From Actinoallomurus iriomotensis (lineage in GTDB: Bacteria; Actinomycetota; Actinomycetes; Streptosporangiales; Streptosporangiaceae): a stretch of 64,000 nucleotides of DNA. This document shows positions 42,076 to 51,522 of the stretch, one piece after another (position 1 is the stretch's first letter; each line of letters opens with the position of its first letter). The stretch lies in contig NZ_BSTJ01000006.1 of NCBI RefSeq assembly GCF_030269445.1, positions 377,204 to 441,203 on the forward strand, written 5' to 3'. The position numbers and the translations under genes were made by a program. Under the pieces are notes generated by a model, which worked only from the letters and a program-made list of their open reading frames with translations, made no database searches and was not told the origin of the DNA.

Positions 42076-44385
42076 TTGACGAGTTCTGAGATGGTGCTCC
42101 TCACGGTTGGGCACCGGGCACGATCGGCCGCGGTGACGGCGTTGTGGGTCTCGGTCGCCGGGGCGGCGGCCTTCACGGTGTTCGCCTTCCTGACGACCCA
42201 GGTTCACGCCATTCGGGCGGGCAGCCCGTGGCAGGACGACCCGTACGACGGCGTCGTGTCCTTCACCCAGCTCATCGTCCCGGCGCTGGCCGTGCTGACC
42301 GTGACGCGCGCTCGGCTGCTACGCGGATGCGGCTGCCAGCCGGTGTTCCGGGTCGGGCAGCTGCTGCGGGCCGCGCTCGTGTGCACCCTGCTGGTCGCCG
42401 CCACCGTCGTCACCGACTGGCTCGCGGTCACCGTACGGGCCGACCATCGGCTCTGGAACCACGGCACACCCTGGCTCATAGCAGCGCTTGCCCCCCTCAC
42501 CGCGGCGGTGGCGGCAGGACTACTGACGCAGTGGCGGGCGTTCCGCCGACTGCCGCCGCGCGACGCCCGCGGGCCGGAGGGCGACTGGCTGGACGACCTC
42601 CCAGCCCTGACCGAACTGGTGGCACGAGCCCTTCCCCGCACCGGACGTCGGCTCGCCGGCGTGCTGGGCCGTGACGAGGTGATCGGGTTCACCCGGCGGC
42701 ATGTCCTGCCGCTCGCGGCGGCGATCGCCCTGGTCACCGAACTCCCGCTCAGCATCGGGGAGGCGCTCGGCGAGCATTGGACCGACCCACTCTTGTCGGT
42801 CACCGTGAACGCGATCGGCTCGGGAGGGTTCTTCGCCCTGATCATGATCTGCAACAAGGCGCTACGGATCGTCGTACCGCATGCGGACGATCGAACGCTG
42901 TCCGGGCGTCTGGGCAGAGCACGCCGCTCGGCCCGGATGGCCGCCGTCGCCGGAGCGCTCGCCCTGCCCACGTCCGCGGTGCTGCGCGGCAGCATCTGGC
43001 CGATGCTCGGCAGCGGGGGCCGGCTGCCCGTACCGGTCGCGTTCGCCACGATCACCTTCACCGGCACGGCCACCACCACACTGGTCGTCTTCGGCACCGT
43101 CCTCATTCTCAGCCGACCGACCAGGCCGCGCCGACGCCCGCGAAGGTGGCGCGGATGGGTGCGCCGTACGGTCAAATCGATCGCGGCGACCGCGACCGCG
43201 TTGGTGGTCGTGAGCGCCGGTTACGTCGCCGCCGTGGCGATACTGCACGCGCAGCCGGTCACGCTGCCCGCCCCGGCAGGTCCGCACCACGTCGGCCGCA
43301 CGATGTTCGACTGGACCGACCACACCCGCGCCGACCCGCTCGCCCCCACCCCGGGGAACGCTCGGAACCTGTCCGTATGGGTGTGGTATCCCGCAGTGCC
43401 GGGCGCCCGTGGCCGCCGCGCGCCGTACGCCCCGGGCGCCTGGAACCAACTGCATCTGCCAAGCCTGCCGGGGCTGGGCGAGACCGACTTCGCCGCCGTC
43501 CGAACCCATGCTCTGGAGGACGTCCCACCGGCCGGTGGCCGCTTCCCGGTCGTCGTGCTGCTACCCGGCCTGGGGTTCGCCGCGCCGCAGTACGCCACGC
43601 TGGCCGAGAACCTGGCGAGCCACGGCTACCTCGTCGCCGGCGTCACCCCCACCTACAGCGCGAACCTGACCGTCCTGCACGCACACCCGGTACACGCGAC
43701 GACCTCCGGCAACCCGGCGTTCGACGGCACCGACCTGCACACCGCCGCCGCCACCGAGGCCGGTGACCGTCTGACCGGGATCTGGGCCGCCGACGCGCGC
43801 TTCGCCGCCGCCCAAGTCGCACGGCTGGGCCTGACCGGCCGGTTCGCCGGGCGCGTCGACACGGCGCGTACCGCCTACGTCGGTCATTCCTTCGGCGGTG
43901 CGGCCGCACTGGAAGCATGCCGCACCGACCCGCACTGCGCGGGCGCTGCCGACCTCGACGGCACCCAGTTCGGACCGGTCGCACACACCGGCCTGAACAA
44001 GCCCATGATGATCATCGCCGCTCAGGACTCTTGCGTGACCGGCACCTGCCGGCCCGCCGATACCGCGGACCGCTCCGACGTCGCCACGGCCCACGCGATG
44101 CTCACCGCCGGCACCGGGCCCGCTTGGCGCTACCAGATCGAGGGAGCCCGGCACTTCAACTTCACCGACTACGGCGCCTACTACCTGGCCGCCCCCATCC
44201 GCCCCCTGCTCGCGCTGGGCACGATCGACGGCGACCTCGGGCTCCAGATCACCAACACCTACCTGAGCGCATTCGTCGACCACGCCCTGCGCGGCAGCCC
44301 CGAACCGCTCCTCACCGGACAGACCACGCCCTACCCGCAGATACGGATCCAGCCGACGATACGGTCGACGCCAGCGGTGCGGTGA
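42076..44385 (+). CDS. Membrane domain fused to a PAF-acetylhydrolase-like alpha/beta hydrolase
   Basis: A 769-residue protein combining about 7-8 N-terminal helices (residues ~1-390) with a C-terminal hydrolase. The hydrolase resembles platelet-activating-factor acetylhydrolases: VVLLPGLGFAAPQYATLAENLASHGY (oxyanion region), the nucleophile AYVGHSFGGAAALEA (about Ser605), AGAADLDGTQFG (acid) and EGARHFNFTDYG (histidine). A cytoplasmic [18 protein letters not shown] linker precedes the last helix, placing the hydrolase outside the cell. The TTG at 42076 has AAGGAG eleven bases upstream; the ATG at 42091 is an alternative. It follows the ABC permease by 15 bases, so it belongs to the PadR operon. 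Confidence 0.85.
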   Translation: MTSSEMVLLTVGHRARSAAVTALWVSVAGAAAFTVFAFLTTQVHAIRAGSPWQDDPYDGVVSFTQLIVPALAVLTVTRARLLRGCGCQPVFRVGQLLRAALVCTLLVAATVVTDWLAVTVRADHRLWNHGTPWLIAALAPLTAAVAAGLLTQWRAFRRLPPRDARGPEGDWLDDLPALTELVARALPRTGRRLAGVLGRDEVIGFTRRHVLPLAAAIALVTELPLSIGEALGEHWTDPLLSVTVNAIGSGGFFALIMICNKALRIVVPHADDRTLSGRLGRARRSARMAAVAGALALPTSAVLRGSIWPMLGSGGRLPVPVAFATITFTGTATTTLVVFGTVLILSRPTRPRRRPRRWRGWVRRTVKSIAATATALVVVSAGYVAAVAILHAQPVTLPAPAGPHHVGRTMFDWTDHTRADPLAPTPGNARNLSVWVWYPAVPGARGRRAPYAPGAWNQLHLPSLPGLGETDFAAVRTHALEDVPPAGGRFPVVVLLPGLGFAAPQYATLAENLASHGYLVAGVTPTYSANLTVLHAHPVHATTSGNPAFDGTDLHTAAATEAGDRLTGIWAADARFAAAQVARLGLTGRFAGRVDTARTAYVGHSFGGAAALEACRTDPHCAGAADLDGTQFGPVAHTGLNKPMMIIAAQDSCVTGTCRPADTADRSDVATAHAMLTAGTGPAWRYQIEGARHFNFTDYGAYYLAAPIRPLLALGTIDGDLGLQITNTYLSAFVDHALRGSPEPLLTGQTTPYPQIRIQPTIRSTPAVR

Positions 44386-44452
44386 CGGACGCTCGACAAC
44401 CGCCGACGCCGCGCGTCGAGAGCCTCATCGACTCCCGACCGCGATCGCGCCG

Positions 44453-45727
44453 TCAGCGCAGCTCGATGAAGGCGTCCGGGTCGCGGGGTGGGCGGTCGCG
44501 CGGGGGCGCGGCGGCGTGGCCGATGCCGACGGCGCCCATCGGGTCCCAGTTCGCCGGCAGGTCAAGGGTCTCGCGTACGACGTCGGCGCAGAACATCGTG
44601 CTCGACACCCAGCACGATCCCAGGCCCTCCACGGCGAGCGCCACGAGGAGGTTCTCCACCCCAGCGCCCATCGCGACCAGGAACATCTCGCGCTCCGCAC
44701 GGGAGCGGCGCGCGTCCGGGTAGGGGTGCGCCCCGTCCGCCACCAGGCACGGCACCACCAGGTACGGCGCGCGCCGGAGCACCTCGCCCCGCCGCAGGCG
44801 GCGCGCGATGGACTCCTCGGAGAACCCGTCGCCGCGCAGGTCCGCCTCCCAGGCGTCGCGCATGGCGTCGAGCAGCCGGTCCTTGGCCTCCTCCACCAGC
44901 ACGAACCGCCACGGCGTCGTGTGGTGCGGGGCGGGCGCGGTGATCGCGGCGGACACCGCGCGGCGTACGGCGGCGCGGTCGACCGGCTCGTCGGTGAACT
45001 CGCGGATCGTCCGGCGGGCGCCCACGACGTCCGCGGAGCCGTACCGGAACATGTCCTCGTCGGCCGGGCGGACCAGCACCCGCGCGCCCGGCCCGTCCTC
45101 CTCGGTGACCAGGTGGGGCAGGCCGCGTACGACCGCCACCGGGACGCCGGCCAGCTTGCCCTTGACCAGCTCCGCCGCCGAGGCGACCTCGTCGGCCACC
45201 GAGGTCGCCGTGGCCGTGAGCAGGTTGCCGTACGCGTCGGTGCGCCCGCGCAGGTCGTCCATCGGCCGTACGCCCGCGGCGCCGATCGCGGCGTCGGTCA
45301 GGCCCATCCGCCACGGACGCCCGAGCGTGTCGGAGACGATCACGCCGGCGCGTACGCCGGTCAGCTCGCGCAGCCGGGCGCGGATCCGGCGGGCCGACGC
45401 GTCGGAGTCGACCGGGAGCAGGAGCACGGTGCCGGGCTCGGTGTTGGAGGCGTCCACGCCCGCGGCGGCCAGCACGAGGCCATGGCGCGTCTGCACGATC
45501 CGGGTGTCGCCGCGGCGCGCGACGACGCGCACGGTCTCGGCGTCGATCGCCTTCTCCCGGTCGTCCGCGACGAGGACCCGCCCCTCCGCCTTGCTCACGA
45601 TCTTGGAGGTGACGACCACGATGTCGCCGTCCCGGAGGTCCGTGCCGGCGATCAGCGCCGCGATGTCATCGCCCTCGTGGACCTCGGGCAGACCGGGCAC
45701 ACCGAAGACCTCGAATGTTTGAGTCAT
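44453..45727 (-). CDS. fbiB: Coenzyme F420-0:L-glutamate ligase / dehydro-F420 reductase
   Basis: A 424-residue two-domain enzyme. The N-terminal CofE domain ([56 protein letters not shown]) adds gamma-linked glutamates to F420-0 with GTP. The C-terminal FMN-binding nitroreductase-fold domain ([53 protein letters not shown]) reduces dehydro-F420-0, as in mycobacterial FbiB. Both domains look complete. The ATG at 45727 overlaps the stop of a 23-codon ORF that links it to fbiA. Confidence 0.96.
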   Translation of the reverse strand: MTQTFEVFGVPGLPEVHEGDDIAALIAGTDLRDGDIVVVTSKIVSKAEGRVLVADDREKAIDAETVRVVARRGDTRIVQTRHGLVLAAAGVDASNTEPGTVLLLPVDSDASARRIRARLRELTGVRAGVIVSDTLGRPWRMGLTDAAIGAAGVRPMDDLRGRTDAYGNLLTATATSVADEVASAAELVKGKLAGVPVAVVRGLPHLVTEEDGPGARVLVRPADEDMFRYGSADVVGARRTIREFTDEPVDRAAVRRAVSAAITAPAPHHTTPWRFVLVEEAKDRLLDAMRDAWEADLRGDGFSEESIARRLRRGEVLRRAPYLVVPCLVADGAHPYPDARRSRAEREMFLVAMGAGVENLLVALAVEGLGSCWVSSTMFCADVVRETLDLPANWDPMGAVGIGHAAAPPRDRPPRDPDAFIELR

Positions 45728-45795
45728 GAGTCCTGCTTCGTCGGAGGGCGTGACCACTGAGGCGTGTTGTCGATTCCCTCGCTTCGCTCGGTCAT
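45724..45795 (-). CDS. 23-aa micro-ORF bridging fbiA and fbiB
   Basis: ATG at 45795 overlaps the fbiA stop (ATGA) and the frame ends in a TGA that overlaps the fbiB ATG (ATGA), so this 24-codon frame exactly fills the gap. The peptide begins MTERSEGID and ends RPPTKQDS, closely resembling the micro-ORF in front of fbiC (MSERSERIE ... RPPAKEGS), which has the same length. The initial 25 bases of the two match at 20 positions. A passive translational relay from fbiA to fbiB is the simplest role. Confidence 0.4.
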   Translation of the reverse strand: MTERSEGIDNTPQWSRPPTKQDS

Positions 45796-46736
45796 GCCCG
45801 CAGCTCCTCGGCGAGGTCGAGTGCCGCGCGGGCGATGTCCGCGGTGGCCTCCAGGTCGGTCATGAGGAGTGGCCGGGCCCGCACGGCGATGCCGTCGAGG
45901 TCACCGGCGGTGCCGTCATCGGCCGTGTCGACCAGCCAGCCGTCGAGCAGGTCCGGGCCGTAGTGCGCGGCCACCGCGCGGGCCGAGGTCTCCACGCCGA
46001 TCGCGGTCAGGCACGCGTCCGCCATGCCGCGCACCGGGGCGCCGCCGATGATCGGCGAGACCCCGACCACCGTCTTGGCCGCGACCGCGGCGCGGATGCC
46101 CGGCACGGCGAGGATGGTGCCGATGCTGACCACGGGGTTGGACGGGGGCAGGACCACCAGGTCGGCGGCCTCGATCGCCTCCAGCACGCCCGGGGCGGGC
46201 TTGGCGTCGTCGGCGCCGACCGCGGCGATGCTCCGCGCCGGAGTCCCGGCGTGCAGGCGCACCCACCACTCCTGGAAGTGGACCGCGCGCTTTCCCCCGT
46301 CGTCCTCGATGACGACGTGCGTCTCCACGCGGTCGTCGGTCATCGGGAGCAGCCGGACGCCGGGCCGCCAGCGGTCGCACAGCGCCTCGGTCACCGCCGA
46401 CAGCGGATATCCGGCGTCGAGCATCTGGGTGCGCACGATGTGCGTGGCGAAGTCGCGGTCGCCGAGGGTGAACCACGCGGGCCCCACCTCGTACGCGGCC
46501 AGCTCCTCCCGGAGGGTGAACGTCTCGTCCGCGCGCCCCCAGCCCTGCTCCTCATTGATGCCGCCGCCGAGGGTGTACATCACGGTGTCGAGATCGGGGC
46601 AGATCCGCAGCCCGAAGAGAGATATGTCGTCGCCTGTATTGCCGATGACGGTGATGTCCGCTTCGGGAGCGGTGTGCCGGAGTCCGCGCAGGAAACGGGC
46701 TCCCCCGATCCCGCCCGCGAGTGCCACGATGCGCAT
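45792..46736 (-). CDS. fbiA: 2-phospho-L-lactate transferase (F420 biosynthesis)
   Basis: A 314-residue CofD/FbiA enzyme that transfers a lactyl- or enolpyruvyl-phosphate moiety to FO. Start [19 protein letters not shown] is the conserved nucleotide-binding N-terminus; [27 protein letters not shown] and [14 protein letters not shown] are other CofD signatures. The ATG at 46736 starts the family sequence, although no strong ribosome site precedes it, so a leaderless or weakly initiated mRNA is possible (an in-frame GTG lies at 46769). Its stop overlaps the micro-ORF leading to fbiB. It diverges from the P/Q-rich membrane protein. Confidence 0.96.
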   Translation of the reverse strand: MRIVALAGGIGGARFLRGLRHTAPEADITVIGNTGDDISLFGLRICPDLDTVMYTLGGGINEEQGWGRADETFTLREELAAYEVGPAWFTLGDRDFATHIVRTQMLDAGYPLSAVTEALCDRWRPGVRLLPMTDDRVETHVVIEDDGGKRAVHFQEWWVRLHAGTPARSIAAVGADDAKPAPGVLEAIEAADLVVLPPSNPVVSIGTILAVPGIRAAVAAKTVVGVSPIIGGAPVRGMADACLTAIGVETSARAVAAHYGPDLLDGWLVDTADDGTAGDLDGIAVRARPLLMTDLEATADIARAALDLAEELRA

Positions 46737-46831
46737 GTGGACAAGTCTGGCATCACTGGGCCGGACCAAATGCGACGGGCCATCCGCTTGTGCGAAGCTG
46801 ACACAAACCGATTACTCACTGGAGCTGGTTC

Positions 46832-47857
46832 GTGAACAAAGACGTACAGCGGCTGCGAGAGCCCGGGGCATGGGTTCTGCTCGGAGCGGTCGCGCTTCAG
46901 ATCCTGTCCGGCCTGATCGGGCTGCTGTTCGGCCGGGGCAGATTGCCCTTCACGATGGAAGCCTTCCAGTACGTCACCGGTGACCTGTTCTTCACTGAGG
47001 CGGCCGTCACCGGGTTGGTCGTGGTCGCCGTGCTGCTCGTGACGAGGATCGGCGGGCCGCCGACCCGGCAGGCCCGCAACGTGGCCCTCGCCGCGCTCAT
47101 CGTGCTCGGCGTCGTCGCTCTGTTGACCATCATCTGCATGCTCGCCGGCCTCGGCGCGGGCGGTGACGAGTCGGGCATCCTGTTCGACAGCGCGGCGACG
47201 CAGAAGGTCACCATGTTCCTGTACGGGCTCTCGAAGCTCGCGGTGCTCGCCGTCGGCGGCTTCTACGCCCTGCACACCTACCAGACCTCCGCCCCGCCGG
47301 CGCCGTACGGCCCGCAGTACCCGCAGCAGGGCTGGGGTCAGCCGGGCGCGCAGCCGCCGTACGGCCAGCCGGCCTACGGCCAGCAGCAGCCGCCGGCCTA
47401 CGGTCAGCCGCCGCAGCAGCCGCAGCAGCCGCAGCAGCAGTACGGCCAGCCGGGCTACGTGCCCGCGCCCTACGGCACGGGTCCGTATGGGCAACCGGGC
47501 CAGCCGGGCCAGCCGGGTCAGCCCGCCCAGCCGGGCCAGCCGGGCCAGTACGGTCAGCCGCAGCCCGGTCAGCCGGGCCAGCCGGGTCAGCCGCAGCCCG
47601 GGCATCCGCCGGTGCCGCCCATGCCGCCGCAGGCGCCGCAGTCGGGTCCGCCCTCCGCTCCGCAGCCCGCCGTCCCGACCGGCCCGCAGCAGTCGGCCCC
47701 ACCGCCGTCGCAGGGCGAGGAGCTCGAGGGCGAGTGGACCCGCGCCTTCGGCGGCGGTGAGGTCTCCAAGGCCGCCGAGCAGGAAGAGGACGACAAGCCC
47801 GAGAACCCGCCGTCGGACCGGTCGCCGGCCGCGGACCCGTACCGGCCTCCCGAGTAA
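46832..47857 (+). CDS. Membrane protein with Pro/Gln/Gly/Tyr-rich C-terminal tail
   Basis: A 341-residue protein. Residues 1-150 hold about four helices ([72 protein letters not shown]). Residues 150-290 are a low-complexity repeat of GQP, YGQP and PQQ units, predicted to be disordered and exposed; the last 50 residues are acidic with [16 protein letters not shown]. No catalytic motif is visible. Start is a GTG at 46832. Proteins with such tails are common in actinomycetes as envelope or septum-associated scaffolds, but no function can be assigned. It ends before the long hairpin upstream of whiB. Confidence 0.78.
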   Translation: MNKDVQRLREPGAWVLLGAVALQILSGLIGLLFGRGRLPFTMEAFQYVTGDLFFTEAAVTGLVVVAVLLVTRIGGPPTRQARNVALAALIVLGVVALLTIICMLAGLGAGGDESGILFDSAATQKVTMFLYGLSKLAVLAVGGFYALHTYQTSAPPAPYGPQYPQQGWGQPGAQPPYGQPAYGQQQPPAYGQPPQQPQQPQQQYGQPGYVPAPYGTGPYGQPGQPGQPGQPAQPGQPGQYGQPQPGQPGQPGQPQPGHPPVPPMPPQAPQSGPPSAPQPAVPTGPQQSAPPPSQGEELEGEWTRAFGGGEVSKAAEQEEDDKPENPPSDRSPAADPYRPPE

Positions 47858-47893
47858 CCGGTCGTCCGGAAAGCCCCCCAAAAAAGACGGCCC

Positions 47894-47943
47894 TGCGGCA
47901 CGGAGCGAACGCTCTCCCGGATCGGTCCGAGCTCCGTACCGCA
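47894..47943 (+). terminator. Long stem-loop between the P/Q-rich gene and whiB
   Basis: TGCGGCACGGAGC (47894-47906) pairs with GCTCCGTACCGCA (47931-47943), 12 of 13 positions, with a smaller CGGA/TCCG stem inside the loop. A run of seven T residues follows some 35 bases later (about 47978-47985). It may terminate the upstream gene or regulate the whiB leader. The remaining 267 bases before whiB contain only the promoter below. Confidence 0.55.
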
Positions 47944-48016
47944 CGGTTCCTGATCGTGTCTCCGCAGGTCAACGCGGTTTTTTTAGCTTCGCTAGACCTA
48001 CGGTGCCGCATTCGGC

Positions 48017-48046
48017 TTGACGTGTGTGGTCAGACACGCGTGTAAT
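48017..48046 (+). promoter_or_regulatory. Putative whiB promoter
   Basis: TTGACG (48017-48022) and TGTAAT (48041-48046) are separated by 18 bases, fitting a sigma-70-type (HrdB) promoter. A CGTGT/ACACG inverted repeat lies within the spacer. Transcription would start near 48053, about 70 bases before the ATG. Confidence 0.5.
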
Positions 48047-48124
48047 TTCATCGGTGTAGTTCTGCCTTCCCGGGGGAGAGGGAAGGCGTGACCAGGGGGG
48101 CTCCACGGGGCTAGGAGGTGCGCT

Positions 48125-48391
48125 ATGGGCAGTGAGGTGCTCATCCCGCTGGCGCACGGCACAGACGGTGAAGAGTTGGGCTGGCAGGAGCGCGCCCTGT
48201 GTGCGCAGACGGATCCGGAAGCATTTTTTCCGGAAAAGGGTGGCTCCACTCGCGAGGCCAAGAAAGTGTGCCGCGCTTGCGATGTACGGGCTGAGTGTCT
48301 GGAATATGCGCTCGGCCATGACGAACGTTTTGGTATTTGGGGTGGTCTGTCCGAGCGCGAGCGCCGCAAGCTCAAGCGCGCCGCGGGCTGA
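48125..48391 (+). CDS. whiB: WhiB developmental regulator (4Fe-4S)
   Basis: An 88-residue WhiB of the WhiB/WhmD (WhiB2) orthologue class, which with WhiA controls sporulation septation and cell division. The sequence LGWQERALCAQTDPEAFFPEKGGSTREAKKVCRACDVRAECLEYAL carries the four cluster cysteines (Cys26, 49, 52, 58), followed by FGIWGGLSERERRKLKR (turn and basic AT-hook-like tail). GAGG plus an ATG at 48125 make a clear start. Its position near fbiA/fbiB and before the giant GT2 and DUF5719 genes matches known actinomycete synteny. Confidence 0.97.
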   Translation: MGSEVLIPLAHGTDGEELGWQERALCAQTDPEAFFPEKGGSTREAKKVCRACDVRAECLEYALGHDERFGIWGGLSERERRKLKRAAG

Positions 48392-48516
48392 CACCCGCCT
48401 GCGGACCGCGCCGGCGGGCTTCGGCCGGCTGAGCGGACCAGACATATTCCACGGGCGCCTTCGCTATCGTGGTCAGCCGTGCCGGGCAGCTGAGCCCGGT
48501 CCGGCTGACCCCTCGG

Positions 48517-51500
48517 ATGAGAACAGTGGCGCCCCAACTCGACCGCCATATCGTCACCGCCGTACTCGTCACGCATGACGGTGCGCGCTGGCTGCCGGAA
48601 ACGCTCAAGGCACTGTTGACGCAGAGCCATCCGGTCGACCGGCTCGTCGCGGCGGACACCGGCAGTACCGACGCCGGGCCGGCCATGCTCACCGAGGTCG
48701 TCGGTGAGGGAAACCTCATCACGCTTCCGGCCCGCACCCGGTACGCCGACGCGGTCACCGCCGCTCTCGCCCATCCGGCCTCGACCGTCGAGGTCCCGGA
48801 GGGTGCGCCCGGAGTCGACCGTGTCGAGTGGGTCTGGCTCATCCACGACGACTCCGCGCCCGCGCCCGACGCGCTCGAACGCCTGCTGACCACCGCCGAG
48901 GCGCATCCGCCCGCGACCGTCCTCGGTCCGAAGCTGCGCGACTGGGACGACCGGCGGGTGCTGCTCGAGGCGGGCGTCGCCATCGACCGGACGGGACGCC
49001 GCGAGACCGGGCTCGACCCGCGCGAGTTCGACCAGGGGCAGCACGACACCATCCGCGAGGTCATGGGGGTCAGCACCGCCGGCATGCTGGTGCGCCGCGA
49101 CGTATGGGACGAACTGGGTGGCCTCGACCCGGCCTTCGGCCTCTTCCGCGACGACGTCGACTTCGGCTGGCGCGTCTACGCCGCGGGGCACCGGGTCCTG
49201 ATCGCGCCGGACGCGGTCGCCTTCCACGCCGAGGCCGCCGCGCGCGGCGCGCGCCGGGTGGCGTTCCCGGCCGACGACCGGCGCAGCGCGCTGCTCGTGC
49301 TGCTGGCGAACCTGCCGCTGTCCGCCCTCGCGCTCTCGCTGCCGATCATCGTCGTCACCTCGTTCCTGCGGGCGGCCTTCTTCGCCGCGGCCAAACGGCC
49401 CGGCGCGGCGGGCCGTGAACTCACCGCGCTGCGCGGCGCGCTGTTCCGCGCTCCCCGGCTGCGCCGGGCGCGGCGGCCGGGACTCACCGCGAGCGGCGTC
49501 AACCGCTTCCAGCCGCGCTGGCCGACGCTGCGGCGGCTGCCGGACGTGTTCGTCGGCCGCGGCGCGACCCTGCCGTCGCCCGAACCTGGCGCCCTGTACC
49601 GCTGGCTCCGCCGTCCCGGCGTCGTGATGACACTCGCGCTGACCCTCGTCGCCCTGGTGGCCGAGCGGCACATCATCGCCACCGGCGGCCGCCTCGGCGG
49701 CGGCGCGCTCGTGCCCGCGTGGGGCGGGGCGGGCGACCTGTGGGCCGAGTACCTCACCGGCTGGCATCCGGTCGGCCTCGGCTCCGGCACCGGAGCGCCG
49801 CCGTACGCCGGGGTGCTCGCTGCGCTCGCGACGCTGCTGCTCGGCAAGCCGTGGCTCGCGGTCCTCGTGATCCTGGTCGCGGGCGTGCCGCTGGCCGGGC
49901 TCACCGCCTACACGGCCGCCCGCCGGCTGCGCGGCCTCGCCGTCCCGGTCGCCGTCTGGGCCGGCGTCACGTACGCGCTGCTGCCCGTCGCGACCGGCGC
50001 GGTGGCGACGGGACGGCTCGGCACGATCGTGGTGATCGTCCTGCTGCCGCTCATCGGGGTGTTCGCGACCGGCACGCTCACGACGCCGTCGCGGCACGCG
50101 CCCTGGGCGGCCGGTCTGCTGCTGGCGGTCGCGATGGCGTTCGCGCCGCTGACCTGGGCGCTCGCCGTCCTCGTCGGCCTGCCCGCGCGTTACGCGCTGG
50201 CCGGCCACCGCCCGTACGCCGGCCGCCGCCTCGCCGTCGCGCTCGGGGTTCCGCCGCTCCTGCTGCTGCCCTGGACGCTGCACCTGCTCGCGCATCCGTC
50301 GGGGTTCCTGCGGGAGGCCGGTCCCCGGGCGGCCGTCGCACGCCCGCAGGCCGGCGCGCTCGTCATGCTCAGCCCCGGCGGACCGGGCGCGCCCGTCTTC
50401 TGGGTCACCGCCGGGCTCGCGGCGACCGGGCTGGCGGCGCTCCTGCTGCGGCGCCGGCGTACGGCCGTGCTGGCCGGCTGGCTGCTCACGATCATCGGAA
50501 TGCTGGTGGCGATCCTCGTCCTGACCCGGCCGGAATGGCCGGGCGTGGCACTGACGTTCGCCGCGGCCGGCGTCGTGCTGGCCGCCGCGAGCATGCTGCG
50601 CGTCGCGGCGACGAAGCTGCGGGCGCCGGGGCTGATCCCGCGCGCGGGCGCGGCCGTCGTGCTGGCGGCCGCCGCGTCGACGCCGTTGCTGGCCGCCGCC
50701 CTGTGGGTCGTCCACGGCGCCCACGGGGCGCTCGCCCGCGCGAACCCCGAGGAGTTCCCGCTGGTCGTCGAGTCGCACGTGACCCGGCCGCGCTTCCTCA
50801 TCCTTTCCTCGCGCACCGACGGCGCGGTCGGAGCGACCGTGATCCGCGAGCGGTCGCCGATCCCCGGTGAGGAGACCGCCGAGCCCCCGGCGCCGGCGCG
50901 GTGGCGCCTGCGCGCGGCCGTCGCCGGCCTCACCTCCGGCACCGGCGGCGCATCGGCGCTGAGCCGTCTCGGCGTCGGCTATGTCCTCGTGCCCGATCCC
51001 GGCCACGACCCGCTCACCGGCGCCCTCGACGCCGTGCCCGACCTCCAGCGGCTGGGCCGCACCTCGGGGTTCGGGCTCTGGCAACCGGTCACACCCTCCG
51101 GGCGGCTGATGCTCGTCGACGGCCGTACGGTCACGCCGCTGGCGGCCGGGTCCATCGACGCGAAGGTCCGGATCCCGCCGGGACCGGCGGGGCGCACGCT
51201 CCTGCTCGCCGAGCCCGCGAGCGCGGGCTGGCACGCCGCCATCGGCGGCCACGCGGCGCGGTCGCGGACCCTGGACGGCTGGGCGCAGGCCTATGACGTT
51301 CCCGCCTCGGGCGGCACTTTCACGTTGCGCCGCGGCATGCTGCTGCGCCACCTGTGGGTGGCCGTGCAGGGCGTGGCGCTCCTGCTGGTCGTCGTGCTGG
51401 CGCTGCCGTCCGCCGCGTGGGTCGAACGCCCGCGCGGCCGGCGCCGCCGCGGCGGCCACGCCCGTACGACCAAGGCCAAGGACGAGCCGCGGGTCCAGGC

Positions 51501-51522
51501 GATGAGCGGGGTGGAGTCATGA
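48517..51522 (+). CDS. Giant GT2 glycosyltransferase with multi-TM C-terminus
   Basis: A 1001-residue protein. The N-terminal GT-A domain (residues 1-270) has VTAVLVTHDGARWLPETLKAL, AADTGSTDAG, HDDSAPAPD (metal site) and FRDDVDFGWRVYAAGH. About 12 helices follow (including VVMTLALTLVALVAE; WLAVLVILVAGVPLAGLTAY; TIVVIVLLPLIGVFA), then a periplasmic soluble part and a last helix near LWVAVQGVALLLVVVLALPSA. This architecture is typical of WhiB-linked actinobacterial GT2 proteins, possibly galactofuranosyl- or arabinan-type, but the substrate is not known. ATG at 48517 begins at family sequence; a GTG at 48469 would add 16 residues. The stop overlaps the DUF5719 start (ATGA). Confidence 0.9.
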   Translation: MRTVAPQLDRHIVTAVLVTHDGARWLPETLKALLTQSHPVDRLVAADTGSTDAGPAMLTEVVGEGNLITLPARTRYADAVTAALAHPASTVEVPEGAPGVDRVEWVWLIHDDSAPAPDALERLLTTAEAHPPATVLGPKLRDWDDRRVLLEAGVAIDRTGRRETGLDPREFDQGQHDTIREVMGVSTAGMLVRRDVWDELGGLDPAFGLFRDDVDFGWRVYAAGHRVLIAPDAVAFHAEAAARGARRVAFPADDRRSALLVLLANLPLSALALSLPIIVVTSFLRAAFFAAAKRPGAAGRELTALRGALFRAPRLRRARRPGLTASGVNRFQPRWPTLRRLPDVFVGRGATLPSPEPGALYRWLRRPGVVMTLALTLVALVAERHIIATGGRLGGGALVPAWGGAGDLWAEYLTGWHPVGLGSGTGAPPYAGVLAALATLLLGKPWLAVLVILVAGVPLAGLTAYTAARRLRGLAVPVAVWAGVTYALLPVATGAVATGRLGTIVVIVLLPLIGVFATGTLTTPSRHAPWAAGLLLAVAMAFAPLTWALAVLVGLPARYALAGHRPYAGRRLAVALGVPPLLLLPWTLHLLAHPSGFLREAGPRAAVARPQAGALVMLSPGGPGAPVFWVTAGLAATGLAALLLRRRRTAVLAGWLLTIIGMLVAILVLTRPEWPGVALTFAAAGVVLAAASMLRVAATKLRAPGLIPRAGAAVVLAAAASTPLLAAALWVVHGAHGALARANPEEFPLVVESHVTRPRFLILSSRTDGAVGATVIRERSPIPGEETAEPPAPARWRLRAAVAGLTSGTGGASALSRLGVGYVLVPDPGHDPLTGALDAVPDLQRLGRTSGFGLWQPVTPSGRLMLVDGRTVTPLAAGSIDAKVRIPPGPAGRTLLLAEPASAGWHAAIGGHAARSRTLDGWAQAYDVPASGGTFTLRRGMLLRHLWVAVQGVALLLVVVLALPSAAWVERPRGRRRRGGHARTTKAKDEPRVQAMSGVES

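Noticed and set aside
46737-46769. 11-residue N-terminal extension of fbiA from a GTG at 46769
   Set aside because: FbiA/CofD proteins begin at MRIVALAGG; the extension is not family sequence, although lack of a ribosome site at 46736 leaves some doubt.
47998-51459. 1153-codon minus-strand open frame
   Set aside because: Arg/Gln/Gly-rich sequence antisense to whiB and the GT2 gene, with no recognisable domain.
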